NCBI RefSeq assembly: GCF_000302535.1
Contig: NC_018708.1
Coordinates: 1,302,001 to 1,366,000 of the forward strand
Reading direction: 5' to 3'
Length of the DNA: 64,000 nt
Source: Acidovorax sp. KKS102
GTDB lineage: Bacteria; Pseudomonadota; Gammaproteobacteria; Burkholderiales; Burkholderiaceae_C
Positions 52,403 to 61,906 of this stretch are shown here, one piece after another. The notes below the pieces were generated by a model, which worked only from the letters and a program-made list of their open reading frames with translations, made no database searches and was not told the DNA's origin. Positions within the stretch are counted from its first letter, which is position 1; each line of letters begins with the position of its first letter. The position numbers were made by a program, and so were the translations under genes.

Positions 52403-52418
52403 TTACAAATTTGTAATC
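52403..52418. promoter_or_regulatory. CzcR/CopR-type box between czcR and the DUF4148 gene
   Basis: TTACAAATTTGTAATC contains the perfect palindrome TTACAAATTTGTAA (52403-52416), close to published CopR/CzcR operator sequences. It lies 36 bp from the czcR start and 106 bp before the DUF4148 gene, so it probably serves both. Confidence 0.65.
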
Positions 52419-52523
52419 TGGCTGTTGGCGCCGTGTCGCGCGCGGATTTTTACAGTGTCTCCGTGTCGAAAGGCATAGTCCCGGCAGATCGCCGAGGGCT
52501 AACTGATATCAAGGGACAACACC

Positions 52524-52862
52524 ATGACTGCTCGCAAACCCCTCGCACTCACTCTGATCGCCTTCGCAATTGCGGCTCCAGGATTTTCATCTGCCTCGTC
52601 GCTGTACCATCCGGCTGGTGGCGAAGTGGGCATGACCACACATCCCGACCACATGCAGAGCGCGATGTCCCGTGGCGATGTGCTTCAGGCTGTCGAAGTA
52701 GCGCGCAAGGATGGCACGCTGGCAATCCTTTCGCGCGGAGGTGCGCTGCCAGTCAAAGCAACAGGCTCAACAAAGACGCGTGAGCAGGTTCAACAGGAGT
52801 TTCTCAACATGTCGGCAGCTGAAAAGAAGGCGCTTCTGGACATGAACGGCGGCGCTCGCTGA
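52524..52862 (+). CDS. DUF4148 periplasmic protein beside czcRS
   Basis: A 112-aa exported protein with signal peptide to FSSAS. Mature SLYHPAGGEVGM and ARKDGTLAILSRGGALPVK match the protein at 28665, and KTREQVQQEFLNMSAAEK is one DUF4148 unit. It is the first gene after the CzcR box, so induction by metal is likely. Function unknown. Confidence 0.8.
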   Translation: MTARKPLALTLIAFAIAAPGFSSASSLYHPAGGEVGMTTHPDHMQSAMSRGDVLQAVEVARKDGTLAILSRGGALPVKATGSTKTREQVQQEFLNMSAAEKKALLDMNGGAR

Positions 52863-52936
52863 TTTCCCAACCCAGTGCCCTTCAGCGGCCATCAAAGCCT
52901 CAGTGCGCCCTTCATGACGCATGCTAGACTTCAAAA

Positions 52937-53296
52937 ATGCGCCGATTGATCGCCGTTCTTATGCTTGCATTGCTTCCGTTCCAGTTCAGCTGGTCTGCGG
53001 TGGCTGCCTATTGCATGCATGAGAGCTCAGCCGCGCAGTCTCAGCACCTTGGGCATCACGAACACAAGCATGAAGCCAAGGGCGGGAATGGTCAGGCCGA
53101 AAAGTCCAGCCAGGGAGCCGATGCATTTGATGTTGACTGCTCAGTCTGTCATGGCGCGGGTATCGGGGCCTTGAACTGGTCAGATGCAAAGCCAGTCTTC
53201 ATCCATAAAAGCCGCGTGGAGCCTCCTTCAGGCAAGCGCCTGCTGGCTGTAACCCCCACGCCCCCAGACCGCCCTCAGTGGTCCGTCCTCGCCTGA
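52937..53296 (+). CDS. czcI: CzcI-like small periplasmic protein
   Basis: A 119-aa exported protein: MRRLIAVLMLALLPFQFSWS is the signal, with AAYCMHE at the mature start as in CzcI. A His/Lys stretch (HLGHHEHKHEAKGG) and a CSVCHGAG motif (CxxCH, but no sign of haem maturation genes) follow. It stands directly before czcC, the standard CzcI place. Confidence 0.85.
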   Translation: MRRLIAVLMLALLPFQFSWSAVAAYCMHESSAAQSQHLGHHEHKHEAKGGNGQAEKSSQGADAFDVDCSVCHGAGIGALNWSDAKPVFIHKSRVEPPSGKRLLAVTPTPPDRPQWSVLA

Positions 53297-53453
53297 TCGG
53301 CGGGGGCATCTCACTTTTCTTTTTCAGTCTTGTCCGCCATCGCGGCCGAAGCAGTTGCGTGTGTTGCAGCTGGAGTGACTGACGAGTTGCCAGGCAGCTG
53401 CACGGTTGCCAGTCCGCCGATTCCCTCGTGTTTTGAAATCACTGGAGAATCGG

Positions 53454-54809
53454 ATGTTCAAGGGTACTTACCTTCAAGAGATGCCGCACGCATGGCGCGG
53501 CGGTAGAAAGATCAAGCTCGCGGCAGGCGCCGCAGCTATATGGCTGAGCGCCTCGGGCGGTGCCTTTTCCCAGGGCCTGCCACCAGGGCCAGCCGTTGGC
53601 GAACGAGCACCTCAGTCTGCTGCAGCGGCCGCAGCTGAGCCTTTGTCGCTGGCCAAGGCCATCGAACTGGCCCTGGAGGGAAATCCGGAGGTGGCTGCGG
53701 CAAAGCGCCAATGGGAGGCAACCGAAGGACAGGTTCTTCAAGGACGCTCGCGCCCCAATCCAGAGCTCGCGTACTCGCTGGAAGACACACGCTCCAAAAC
53801 ACGTACGCAAAGCTGGCAACTCAATCTTCCCGTAGAACTGGGTGGAAAGCGTGCGGCACGCACTAAGGCGGCCGAAAAAACGCGCGAGCAAGCACAAGCC
53901 CAACTCGCCGAGCTGCAAGCCACCGTGCGGGCCAATGTCGCTGCCGCTTACTTTGATGTTCTGACTGCGCAGGATCGATTGGTACTGGCCAGAGACAGCG
54001 CAGCGCTGGCCAAATCCTCAACGGATACCGTCTCAAAGCGTGTAGCCGCTGGCAAAGTATCCCCTGTGGAAGAGTCCAAGGCCCGGGTTGCAGAAGCCGG
54101 CGTTCGCGTCGAACTCGCCCAGGCCGCGAGCGAACAACGCAATGCTCTGTCCCGCCTGTTCGCGCTGTTGGGACGGATCGATGCGCCTTACACCGTGCTG
54201 GAGGGCAAGGCCGAGAACCTGCCCTCGGTCCCGAGCATCGCCGATCTCCAGCCCCTGATTTCTTCTGCGCCAGGCGTGGTACTTGCGCGGATCGAGGTGG
54301 ATCGGCGCAAGGCATTGACCGCCCTGGAACAAAGCAAGCGCGTCCCCGATGTCACCGTCAGCTTCGGCATGCAGCGCAGCAACGAGACGCAGCGCAACGT
54401 CCTTCTTTTCGGGGTCTCTGTGCCTCTTCCCGTCTTCGACCGCAACCAAGGCAACCTCCTGGAGGCGCTGAAACTTGAGGACAAGGCCCGCGATGAGCTG
54501 CAAGCAGCCACCGTGCGCCTGCACAGCGAAGTGGCGCAGGCACGAGAGCGCCTTTCCACGATCACCGCAGAGGTTCAGTCACTGCAGCAGGAAGTTCTGC
54601 CCGGTGCGAAGTCGGCCTATGACGCCGCCACCATTGGGTTCGAGAACGGTAAGTTCAATTTCCTGGAAGTGCTCGATGCCCAACGCACTTACTTCACCGC
54701 CAAATCCCAGTACCTCAAAGCCCTTGGCGAAGCACACCGTGCAGCGGCTGATATCGACCGCCTGCTCGGGGCCAGCATGGTTCCCGGCCTGATCGCAACG
54801 CAACACTGA
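53454..54809 (+). CDS. czcC: CzcC outer-membrane factor of the RND metal pump
   Basis: A 451-aa OEP-family protein. An N-terminal export region runs to FSQG (~residue 40), then the two helical repeats SLAKAIELALEGNPEVAAAK and QGRSRPNPELAYSLED, and the second-repeat GKFNFLEVLDAQRTYF. The ATG at 53454 has a GGAG upstream and gives the signal; the longer frame does not. First structural gene of czcCBA. Confidence 0.9.
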   Translation: MFKGTYLQEMPHAWRGGRKIKLAAGAAAIWLSASGGAFSQGLPPGPAVGERAPQSAAAAAAEPLSLAKAIELALEGNPEVAAAKRQWEATEGQVLQGRSRPNPELAYSLEDTRSKTRTQSWQLNLPVELGGKRAARTKAAEKTREQAQAQLAELQATVRANVAAAYFDVLTAQDRLVLARDSAALAKSSTDTVSKRVAAGKVSPVEESKARVAEAGVRVELAQAASEQRNALSRLFALLGRIDAPYTVLEGKAENLPSVPSIADLQPLISSAPGVVLARIEVDRRKALTALEQSKRVPDVTVSFGMQRSNETQRNVLLFGVSVPLPVFDRNQGNLLEALKLEDKARDELQAATVRLHSEVAQARERLSTITAEVQSLQQEVLPGAKSAYDAATIGFENGKFNFLEVLDAQRTYFTAKSQYLKALGEAHRAAADIDRLLGASMVPGLIATQH

Positions 54810-54811
54810 GC

Positions 54812-56428
54812 ATGACCATGAACATGAACTCCAGCAAATCCACCATCAGTAAAAAACACCTGATCGCCATTGCAGTAGTCCTCGCAATAGGGGTCGGTGC
54901 GGGAACCTTCATCTTGCAAGGTGGCGGCAAGCCCAAAGCCGCAGCCACCGAGGACGATGGCCACGGTCACGGCGGCCACACCGAGGCCAAGGGGCACGGC
55001 GACGGCGAGCACCATGGCAAGGGTGGCGAAAAGGGCCACGACGATGACAAGGGGCATGCCGATGGTGAACACCACGAAAAGAGCGAAGCCAAGGGCCCAC
55101 ATGGAGGTACCGTGTTCAAGGAAGGCGACTTCAGCTTGGAAGCGTTGTTGTCTGAAGACGGTGGCGAGCCTCGACTGCGAATCTGGCTGTCCGACAAAGA
55201 TAAACCGCTGCCCCTGAATGCTGCAACGGTCACGGCAACTGTGACCCGCCCGACAGATGAAAAGCAGAAACTGACGTTTGCCGCTGAAAAAGACAGTCTT
55301 GTCAGCCGAGAGATCGTTGCTGAACCCCATGCTTTCGACATCGAGATCATTGCGCAGACTGCCACAGAGCCTTTCATGTTCGTGATGAGCAAGGAAGAAG
55401 GAAAGATCGAACTGACCGATGCCCAGATAAAGGCTGCATCCATCAGCCTGGACGCTGCTGTGAAAGCCAACATCAAGACGGCGTTGCTCCTTCCCGGGGA
55501 GATACGCTTGAACGAAGATCGCACGTCTCACGTTGTTCCCCGGCTTGCGGGAGTCGTGGAAAGCGTCAATGCCAGCTTGGGCCAAGTGGTCAAGAAAGGG
55601 CAAGTTTTGGCGGTGATCGCGAGCCCGACTGCTTCCGAGCAACGCAGCGAGCTGCAGACGGCCCAAAAGCGCTTATCGCTGGCAAAGACCACCTACGAGC
55701 GAGAAAAAAAGCTGTGGGAGCAGAAGGTGTCTGCCGAGCAGGACTACCTGCAGGCCAAGCAGGCCTTGAGCGAAGCAGAGGTCGCAGTAGCCAACGCCAA
55801 TCAGAAACTGAGCGCGATGGGCCTGTCCGCTTCGTCGGTAGCAGGACTGAACCGTATCGAGTTGCGAGCGCCCTTTGATGGCATTGTCATCGAGAAGCAC
55901 CTTAGTCTCGGCGAAGCCGTGAAGGAAGATGCTGCGGTTTTCACCATCTCGGACCTTTCTCAGGTTTGGGCTGAGATCAACGTTCCGGCGAAGGATCTGC
56001 CATCGGTGCGCGTGGGCGAAAAGGTCACGATCAAGGCCACCGCCTTTGACGCCTCCGCTACAGGCACTGTCGCTTTTGTAGGAGCGCTCATTGGCGAGCA
56101 AACCCGCACGGCAAAAGCCCGCGTGGTTCTTGACAACCCCAAGGGCGCTTGGCGCCCCGGCCTGTTTGTCAATGTTGAGGTGGTGTCCGAAGAAACGGCA
56201 GCGCCTGTAACCATCTCGGCCGACGCCGTCCAAAACGTCGGGGAAAAGCCGGTGGTCTTCCTCAAGGTTGATGGAGGCTTTATCGCTCAACCCGTGAAGC
56301 TGGGCCGAAGCGATGGCAAGCGGGTCGAAGTCCTCTCGGGTCTCAAAGCCGGTATGCCCTACGCCTCGACCGGCAGCTTCGTCGTGAAGTCTGAACTCGG
56401 CAAGGGATCTGCCGAACACACGCACTGA
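54812..56428 (+). CDS. czcB: CzcB membrane-fusion protein
   Basis: A 538-aa periplasmic adaptor: membrane anchor at ~16-37, a His-rich segment 48-95 (DDGHGHGGHTEAKGHGDGEH), a CzcB-type extra N-terminal domain (~95-200), then the lipoyl/hairpin core (VVPRLAGVVESVNASLGQVV, LRAPFDGIVIEKHLSLGE) and barrel. The large N-terminal domain identifies it as CzcB rather than a drug MFP. Two bases separate it from czcC. Confidence 0.9.
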   Translation: MTMNMNSSKSTISKKHLIAIAVVLAIGVGAGTFILQGGGKPKAAATEDDGHGHGGHTEAKGHGDGEHHGKGGEKGHDDDKGHADGEHHEKSEAKGPHGGTVFKEGDFSLEALLSEDGGEPRLRIWLSDKDKPLPLNAATVTATVTRPTDEKQKLTFAAEKDSLVSREIVAEPHAFDIEIIAQTATEPFMFVMSKEEGKIELTDAQIKAASISLDAAVKANIKTALLLPGEIRLNEDRTSHVVPRLAGVVESVNASLGQVVKKGQVLAVIASPTASEQRSELQTAQKRLSLAKTTYEREKKLWEQKVSAEQDYLQAKQALSEAEVAVANANQKLSAMGLSASSVAGLNRIELRAPFDGIVIEKHLSLGEAVKEDAAVFTISDLSQVWAEINVPAKDLPSVRVGEKVTIKATAFDASATGTVAFVGALIGEQTRTAKARVVLDNPKGAWRPGLFVNVEVVSEETAAPVTISADAVQNVGEKPVVFLKVDGGFIAQPVKLGRSDGKRVEVLSGLKAGMPYASTGSFVVKSELGKGSAEHTH

Positions 56429-56443
56429 TCGCGGAGCGCATAC

Positions 56444-59400
56444 ATGTTTGAAAAACTCATTCGATTCTCGATCGAACAGCGATGGTTGGTGCTTCTAGCG
56501 GCCCTGGGCATGGCGGCGCTTGGCGTCTTCAGCTACCAAAAGCTGCCTATCGATGCGGTCCCTGACATCACGAACGTCCAGGTTCAGATCAACACACAGG
56601 CCGCAGGCTACTCGCCTTTGGAGACTGAGCAGCGGGTTACATACCCCATTGAGACGGTCATGGCTGGCCTGCCAAACCTGGAGCAGACCAGGTCGCTTTC
56701 GCGGTACGGTCTGTCGCAGGTGACCGTCATTTTTAAAGACGGAACCGACATCTATTTTGCTCGGCAGCTCGTCAACGAGCGTATCCAGGAGGCGCGCGAC
56801 AAGCTGCCTGCCGGCATCACGCCAGCGCTGGGGCCCATCTCGACCGGGCTGGGCGAAATCTATCTCTGGACTGTCGAAACCAAGGACGGGGCGAAGAAGC
56901 CCGATGGCTCACCCTATACCGCAACAGACCTGCGCGAGATTCAGGACTGGATCATCAAGCCACAGCTGCGAAATGTTCCTGGCGTGACCGAGATCAATTC
57001 CATTGGCGGCTTTGCCAAGGAATACCAGATCGCGCCCATCCCTGAACGCCTGGCTTCTCTGGGCGTGACACTGCAGGATGTGGTTACTGCGCTGGACCGC
57101 AACAACGGCAATGTGGGCGCGGGCTATATCGAAAAGCGTGGCGAGCAGTATCTGATTCGTGCACCTGGTCAGGTGAAGTCGCTTGAAGACATCGGTAACG
57201 TGATCCTCAGCAGCGCCAACGGTGTTCCTGTGCGCGTTCGCGACGTGGCAGAAGTTGGCATTGGCCGGGAACTGCGCACAGGTGCTGCAACAGACAACGG
57301 ACGCGAAGTGGTCCTCGGCACGGTGTTCATGCTGATCGGCGAGAACAGTCGGACTGTCTCGCAGGCGGTGGACAAGAAGATGTTGGAAGTCAACAAGAGC
57401 CTCCCAGAGGGGGTACACGCGGTGACAGTCTACGACCGTACCGTGCTTGTTGACAAAGCCATCAGTACGGTGAGGAAGAACCTGCTGGAAGGCGCGGTTC
57501 TGGTGATCGTGATCCTGTTCCTCTTCCTGGGCAACATTAGGGCCGCAATCATTACCGCGATGGTCATCCCCTTGTCGATGCTCTTCACGTTCACCGGGAT
57601 GGTTCACTACAAGGTGAGTGCCAACCTGATGAGCCTGGGAGCCCTGGACTTCGGCATCATCATCGACGGTGCTGTCGTGATCGTGGAGAACTGCGTGCGG
57701 CGACTTGCCCACGCACAAGCGCACCACGGTCGGCCACTGACGCGGGCCGAGCGCTTCCATGAGGTGTTTTTGGCATCCCAGGAGTCAAGGCGTCCATTGC
57801 TGTTCGGACAGCTCATCATCATGGTGGTGTACCTGCCCATCTTCGCGCTGACAGGCGTTGAAGGGAAGATGTTCCACCCCATGGCATTCACGGTGGTCGC
57901 GGCACTGCTGGGCGCCATGGTTCTGTCGGTGACATTCATCCCCGCAGCGGTGGCCCTGTTCATCGGCAATCGGGTCAGCGAGAAGGAAAACTTCCTGCTG
58001 GGCCATGCCAAGCGCTTGTATGGTCCACTGCTCGACCGTGTCATGGCCGCCAAGGCGGTCGTACTGACCGCAGCTGCAGTTGCGGTGATCTTGTGCGGGT
58101 TGATCGCCACGCGTATGGGCAGCGAGTTTGTACCCAATCTCAATGAAGGCGACTTTGCGATCCAGGCGCTGCGCATCCCAGGTACCAGCCTTTCCCAGTC
58201 AGTCCAAATGCAGCAGCAGATTGAAAGGACCTTGAAAGAGAAATTCCCCGAGATCGAGCGCATTTTCGCCAGAACCGGTACTGCGGAGATTGCCTCGGAC
58301 CCCATGCCGCCGAACATTTCGGACGGGTACATCATGCTCAAGCCCGTGGACGAATGGCCTGAGCCGCGCAAGACCCGAGACGAGTTGCTTGCCGCAATTC
58401 AGGAAGTCCTGGGCAAAATTCCTGGCAACAACTACGAGTTCTCCCAGCCCATTCAGTTGCGCTTCAACGAGCTGATTTCGGGTGTGCGAAGCGACGTGGC
58501 GGTAAAGATTTTCGGTGACGACATGGACGTGTTGAACAAGTCCGCCGAAGAGGTCTCCGCAATGCTGCAGAAGATCCAGGGGTCATCCGAGGTGAAGGTC
58601 GAGCAAACAACAGGCCTTCCGATGCTCACGGTGAACATCGACCGCCAGAAGGCTGCACGCTATGGCCTTAACGTCGCCGACATCCAAGACACCGTGGCCA
58701 CCGCCATCGGTGGTCGCGAGGCGGGCACCATGTTCGAGGGAGACCGCCGGTTTGACATCCTGGTTCGCTTGCCTGAGACCCTGCGTAACGACCTGGAAGG
58801 GATGAAACGGCTCCCTATTCCGCTGCCGCGTTCTGCCAGTGGCACGGAGGCCAAGACGAACTTCATCCCCTTGGGCGAGGTCGCGACTTTCGAACTTGCA
58901 CCCGGCCCCAACCAGGTGAGCCGCGAAAACGGCAAGCGGCGCATCGTCGTAAGCACCAACGTGCGCGGGCGCGATGTGGGTTCCTTTGTGGCAGAGGCCG
59001 AGCAAGGCCTGGCCCAGATCAAGATTCCTACCGGCTACTGGACGAGCTGGGGTGGAACCTTCGAGAACCTGCAATCGGCCACGAAGCGCCTGCAGATCGT
59101 TGTGCCTGTGTCTCTGCTGCTGGTTTTCGTGCTGCTGTTCGCAATGTTCGGCAATGCCAAGGACGGTTTGCTGGTATTCACAGGCATCCCGTTCGCTTTG
59201 ACGGGGGGCATTCTGGCGCTTTGGCTTCGGGATATCCCGATGTCCATCTCCGCGGCCGTTGGCTTCATCGCGCTCTCTGGGGTGGCAGTGCTCAACGGGC
59301 TGGTGATGATTTCCTATATCCGCAGCTTGAGGCAGGGCGGCGTTGGACTTGACGAAGCGATCCGGGATGGCGCGTTGACCCGGTTGCGCCCCGTGCTGAT

Positions 59401-59632
59401 GACTGCCCTGGTGGCCTCGCTGGGCTTCATTCCCATGGCCATTGCGACGGGCACCGGCGCTGAAGTCCAGCGTCCCCTGGCCACCGTAGTGATCGGCGGG
59501 ATTCTTTCGTCCACGCTGCTCACGCTTCTCGTGCTGCCGATTCTTTACCGTCTGGCCCACCGGCCCGACGAGGAAGATGAGGACGTGTCTGCTGAGCCCT
59601 CGCATCCCCCGGACGTGTCCGCTCCCGTGTAG
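56444..59632 (+). CDS. czcA: CzcA RND heavy-metal efflux transporter
   Basis: A 1062-aa inner-membrane proton antiporter with 12 helices and two large periplasmic loops. In helix 4, LDFGIIIDGAVVIVEN carries the conserved Asp/Asp/Glu of HME-type RND pumps. The motif YPIETVMAGLPNLEQTRSLS is typical of heavy-metal members. It exports divalent cations (Co, Zn, Cd) with CzcB and CzcC. It starts 15 bp after czcB and ends before a strong hairpin. Confidence 0.93.
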   Translation: MFEKLIRFSIEQRWLVLLAALGMAALGVFSYQKLPIDAVPDITNVQVQINTQAAGYSPLETEQRVTYPIETVMAGLPNLEQTRSLSRYGLSQVTVIFKDGTDIYFARQLVNERIQEARDKLPAGITPALGPISTGLGEIYLWTVETKDGAKKPDGSPYTATDLREIQDWIIKPQLRNVPGVTEINSIGGFAKEYQIAPIPERLASLGVTLQDVVTALDRNNGNVGAGYIEKRGEQYLIRAPGQVKSLEDIGNVILSSANGVPVRVRDVAEVGIGRELRTGAATDNGREVVLGTVFMLIGENSRTVSQAVDKKMLEVNKSLPEGVHAVTVYDRTVLVDKAISTVRKNLLEGAVLVIVILFLFLGNIRAAIITAMVIPLSMLFTFTGMVHYKVSANLMSLGALDFGIIIDGAVVIVENCVRRLAHAQAHHGRPLTRAERFHEVFLASQESRRPLLFGQLIIMVVYLPIFALTGVEGKMFHPMAFTVVAALLGAMVLSVTFIPAAVALFIGNRVSEKENFLLGHAKRLYGPLLDRVMAAKAVVLTAAAVAVILCGLIATRMGSEFVPNLNEGDFAIQALRIPGTSLSQSVQMQQQIERTLKEKFPEIERIFARTGTAEIASDPMPPNISDGYIMLKPVDEWPEPRKTRDELLAAIQEVLGKIPGNNYEFSQPIQLRFNELISGVRSDVAVKIFGDDMDVLNKSAEEVSAMLQKIQGSSEVKVEQTTGLPMLTVNIDRQKAARYGLNVADIQDTVATAIGGREAGTMFEGDRRFDILVRLPETLRNDLEGMKRLPIPLPRSASGTEAKTNFIPLGEVATFELAPGPNQVSRENGKRRIVVSTNVRGRDVGSFVAEAEQGLAQIKIPTGYWTSWGGTFENLQSATKRLQIVVPVSLLLVFVLLFAMFGNAKDGLLVFTGIPFALTGGILALWLRDIPMSISAAVGFIALSGVAVLNGLVMISYIRSLRQGGVGLDEAIRDGALTRLRPVLMTALVASLGFIPMAIATGTGAEVQRPLATVVIGGILSSTLLTLLVLPILYRLAHRPDEEDEDVSAEPSHPPDVSAPV

Positions 59633-59639
59633 TTGAAAC

Positions 59640-59664
59640 GGTCCCGCTCGCTGATCGCGGGACC
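59640..59664 (+). terminator. hairpin after czcA
   Basis: GGTCCCGC (59640-59647) pairs with GCGGGACC (59657-59664), followed by TTCCCTTTTCTCC. This looks like an intrinsic terminator, although the next gene starts only 31 bp later and probably relies on read-through or its own promoter. Confidence 0.6.
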
Positions 59665-59695
59665 TTCCCTTTTCTCCAACCCCAAAGGAAATGTC

Positions 59696-60076
59696 ATGAA
59701 ACTCTCCCAACTCATTCTCGCAGTGGCGGTGTCGGCCTGCGGCACGGCGTTCGCTGCTGACAACCATGGTCACGACATCAAACCGATGCACGGTGGTGCT
59801 GTCGCCGAAGCCAAGGAGGTCGAGTACGAACTCGTCGCCAGCGCCGACAAGCTGCAGCTCTATATGCGCGATCATGGAAAGCCAGTTGCCGTGGCGGGAA
59901 TGACCGCCAAGGTCACGCTGCTGGCAGGCAGCGAGAAACAGGATGTCCAGCTCCAAGCCGGTGACGGCAAGCTGGAAGCCACGGGCAGCTTCAAAGTCCC
60001 CGCCGGTACCAAAGCCGTCGTCGCTGTCTCGAAGGCCGGCAAGTCGGTTGCCTCTGTTCGTTTCACGCTGAAGTAA
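59696..60076 (+). CDS. periplasmic metal-locus protein after czcA (paralogue of 45381-45776)
   Basis: A 126-aa exported protein with signal to AFAAD, then HGHDIKPMHGGAVAEAKEVE and LQLYMRDHGKPV. It ends VVAVSKAGKSVASVRFTLK, the same pattern as the gene at 45381. It has AAAGGA upstream and lies after the czcA hairpin. Perhaps a metal-binding accessory of the Czc pump. Confidence 0.78.
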   Translation: MKLSQLILAVAVSACGTAFAADNHGHDIKPMHGGAVAEAKEVEYELVASADKLQLYMRDHGKPVAVAGMTAKVTLLAGSEKQDVQLQAGDGKLEATGSFKVPAGTKAVVAVSKAGKSVASVRFTLK

Positions 60077-60228
60077 TACGAAGCCTGGCTGGGGGGATCG
60101 CCCTCGCGACGCCCCAGTGTTGATCCACTTTCAGCAGTCCGTTCACGTCAAAGCAACTGACTACATAGCGGCGAGTTCGGTCAGCCCATCGGCAATATGC
60201 CTTTGCTGGAGGCACAAAGGAGCGATCC

Positions 60229-60486
60229 ATGTCAATGCAGGCGGCACAGGTCGCGCCTTTTGCCAAACTGTTCTGGATTTGGATCGGCTTGTTGACCTCC
60301 GTGTTTGTGTTTTGGAGGCTGCGGCGTATCTGGCTCAAACGCCATCCGCCAATGGACATAAAAATCAAGTACAGCCGACGCCTGGCCAAGAGACTGAGGG
60401 ATCGACAGGCAATGCGTTTCAAACACCGAAAAACACCGAAATCGCGGTGCCGCCATATGCAATCCAAGGAGGCAGACCGTGGGTGA
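60229..60486 (+). CDS. small membrane protein of unknown function
   Basis: An 85-aa protein with one helix (KLFWIWIGLLTSVFVFWRL) and a very basic C-terminal half (KHRKTPKSRCRHMQSK). AAAGGAG precedes its ATG. Its TGA overlaps the GTG at 60479, an alternative start of the next gene. No family recognised. Confidence 0.5.
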   Translation: MSMQAAQVAPFAKLFWIWIGLLTSVFVFWRLRRIWLKRHPPMDIKIKYSRRLAKRLRDRQAMRFKHRKTPKSRCRHMQSKEADRG

Positions 60487-60553
60487 CGGTACCGGGGTCG
60501 CTGATGAAGCTTCAGGCAATACGCAACAACCTCCACAGCAAAAAAACAGATCC

Positions 60554-61114
60554 ATGACAAAAATACCTACATATTCAGGCACCCGCCGCCTCTCCGTGAT
60601 CCTCAGCTCTGTGCTGGCAGCTAGCCTGCTGGCGGGTTGTGCTACCTCTACTGGGGCCGATCCCTCCGCCGAAGCGCCATACTGCTACAAGACCAGTAAG
60701 GGCAGAGTAGTCGCGTGCACTCGGGTACCCGCCCCCAGCCTGAATGCCGACGCTCAGGCGAAGCGCTTTACTCCCGATCCGAATGCGCTCACCGTCTACG
60801 TCGTACGGCGCAACTGGGGAGATGGCGGGCGGTTTGTGAAGATCAGCGCGGATAACGAAATGGCCGCCGAGACTCTCCCCAACACGATGGTGCGCTTCAA
60901 GTTGAAGCCAGGAACGCATACGTTCACCTTGGATTTCGAAGGAGAGCGTCAAGTCGCAACCGTGGATGGTAAAGCTGGTGACCTACGATTTCTTCGGATC
61001 GATGGAACGGTTTGGGCATGGAAGAGCACGTTTGTATGGGCGACTGACGGCGAGGATGCAATTCGGGAAAGGGCTTACAAGGCTCGCCTGGTCGCCGACC
61101 TGACGGTCAAGTGA
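60554..61114 (+). CDS. lipoprotein with a DUF2846-like domain
   Basis: A 186-aa protein; lipobox LLAGCATSTG near residue 25. Around residues 75-140 it reads NALTVYVVRRNWGDGGRFVK, then TMVRFKLKPGTHTFTLDFEG, the DUF2846 type of beta domain. The start at 60554 gives a proper signal peptide; the GTG at 60479 would couple it to the gene before. The function is unknown. Confidence 0.7.
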   Translation: MTKIPTYSGTRRLSVILSSVLAASLLAGCATSTGADPSAEAPYCYKTSKGRVVACTRVPAPSLNADAQAKRFTPDPNALTVYVVRRNWGDGGRFVKISADNEMAAETLPNTMVRFKLKPGTHTFTLDFEGERQVATVDGKAGDLRFLRIDGTVWAWKSTFVWATDGEDAIRERAYKARLVADLTVK

Positions 61115-61147
61115 CCTCGGGGGAGCAGACAAAAAAATACCGGGGGT

Positions 61148-61358
61148 TCAGTGAACGTGTTGATGGTGCACGTCAGGAGCATGGGGATGGGCGTGGGTCA
61201 TAGGTTCATGGGTGTGCTTGTGACTGTGGCTGCCCTTTGGCATCACATCGTGCACATGTGAATGGTGCCCATCGTCGTGCCGGTGGGCATGCTCATGCTC
61301 AAGCACTTCGTGTGTGTGCTCGTGACCATGGCCTTCCGCCAAGTGCAGTACCACTCCC
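61148..61358 (-). pseudogene. EamA transporter His-tail fragment
   Basis: Minus-strand VVLHLAEGHGHEHTHEVLEH, then HDDGHHSHVHDVMPKGSHSH, ending DVHHQHVH is the tail of the EamA gene alone. It joins the chrA fragment near 61358, with no start of its own. Confidence 0.75.
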
Positions 61359-61600
61359 GTGGTTAAGGAGTACGCATGGCTCACGGATCGCCAGTTCGTG
61401 GACGCCGTGGCCGTGGCCATGATCACCCCCGGCCCGGTGGTTATCACGACAGGATTTATCGGCTTCCTCATCAGCGGCTTCTGGGGCGCGGTCGTCGCGG
61501 CGTTGGCAACCTTTATGCCCTGCTACTTGCTCACCGTGATTCCCGCGCCGTACTTCGAGAAGCATGGCAAACATCCTGGTGTGCTGGCGTTCGTTGACGA
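61359..61600 (+). pseudogene. chrA: ChrA chromate-transporter fragment
   Basis: About 80 residues of ChrA: VKEYAWLTDRQFVDAVAVAM, ITPGPVVITTGFIGFLISGF, and CYLLTVIPAPYFEKHGKHPG. A complete ChrA has ~400 aa. Both ends are lost: the left to an EamA fragment, the right to a superoxide-dismutase fragment. Confidence 0.85.
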
Positions 61601-61882
61601 AGTGACTTTGGCTCCGTGGACGCTTGGCGCAGCCAGTTCACTGGGCTGGCCAAGGCCATGGGGGGCGGATCGGGATGGGCCTTGCTGTCCTGGTCCTCCC
61701 GCGAGAGCCGCCTCATCAACCACTGGGCGGCCGACCCACACGCACCTCCTGGCCGGCGCAACGCCCGTACTGGCGCTGGACATGTACGAGCATGCGTACC
61801 AACTGGACTTCGGGGCCAAGGCGGGCGCCTATGTGGATGCCTACATGGCGAAATCCAGTGGGACAAGGTCTACAAGCGCTAA
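61601..61882 (+). pseudogene. Fe/Mn superoxide dismutase (ChrC-like) fragment with two frameshifts
   Basis: SDFGSVDAWRSQFTGLAKAM, then SGWALLSWSSRESRLINHWA are in one frame, LLAGATPVLALDMYEHAYQL in another (from ~61740), and IQWDKVYKR in the first again. The metal ligands Asp and His of DMYEHAY are visible. chr operons often carry such an SOD (ChrC). The frameshifts inactivate it. Confidence 0.8.
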
Positions 61883-61906
61883 GGCGCTGCTGTCGAGGCG
61901 GATGCG

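Noticed and set aside
56909-59956. Large minus-strand frames opposite czcA
   Set aside because: They mirror codon bias of czcA and have low-complexity His/Arg-rich sequences.
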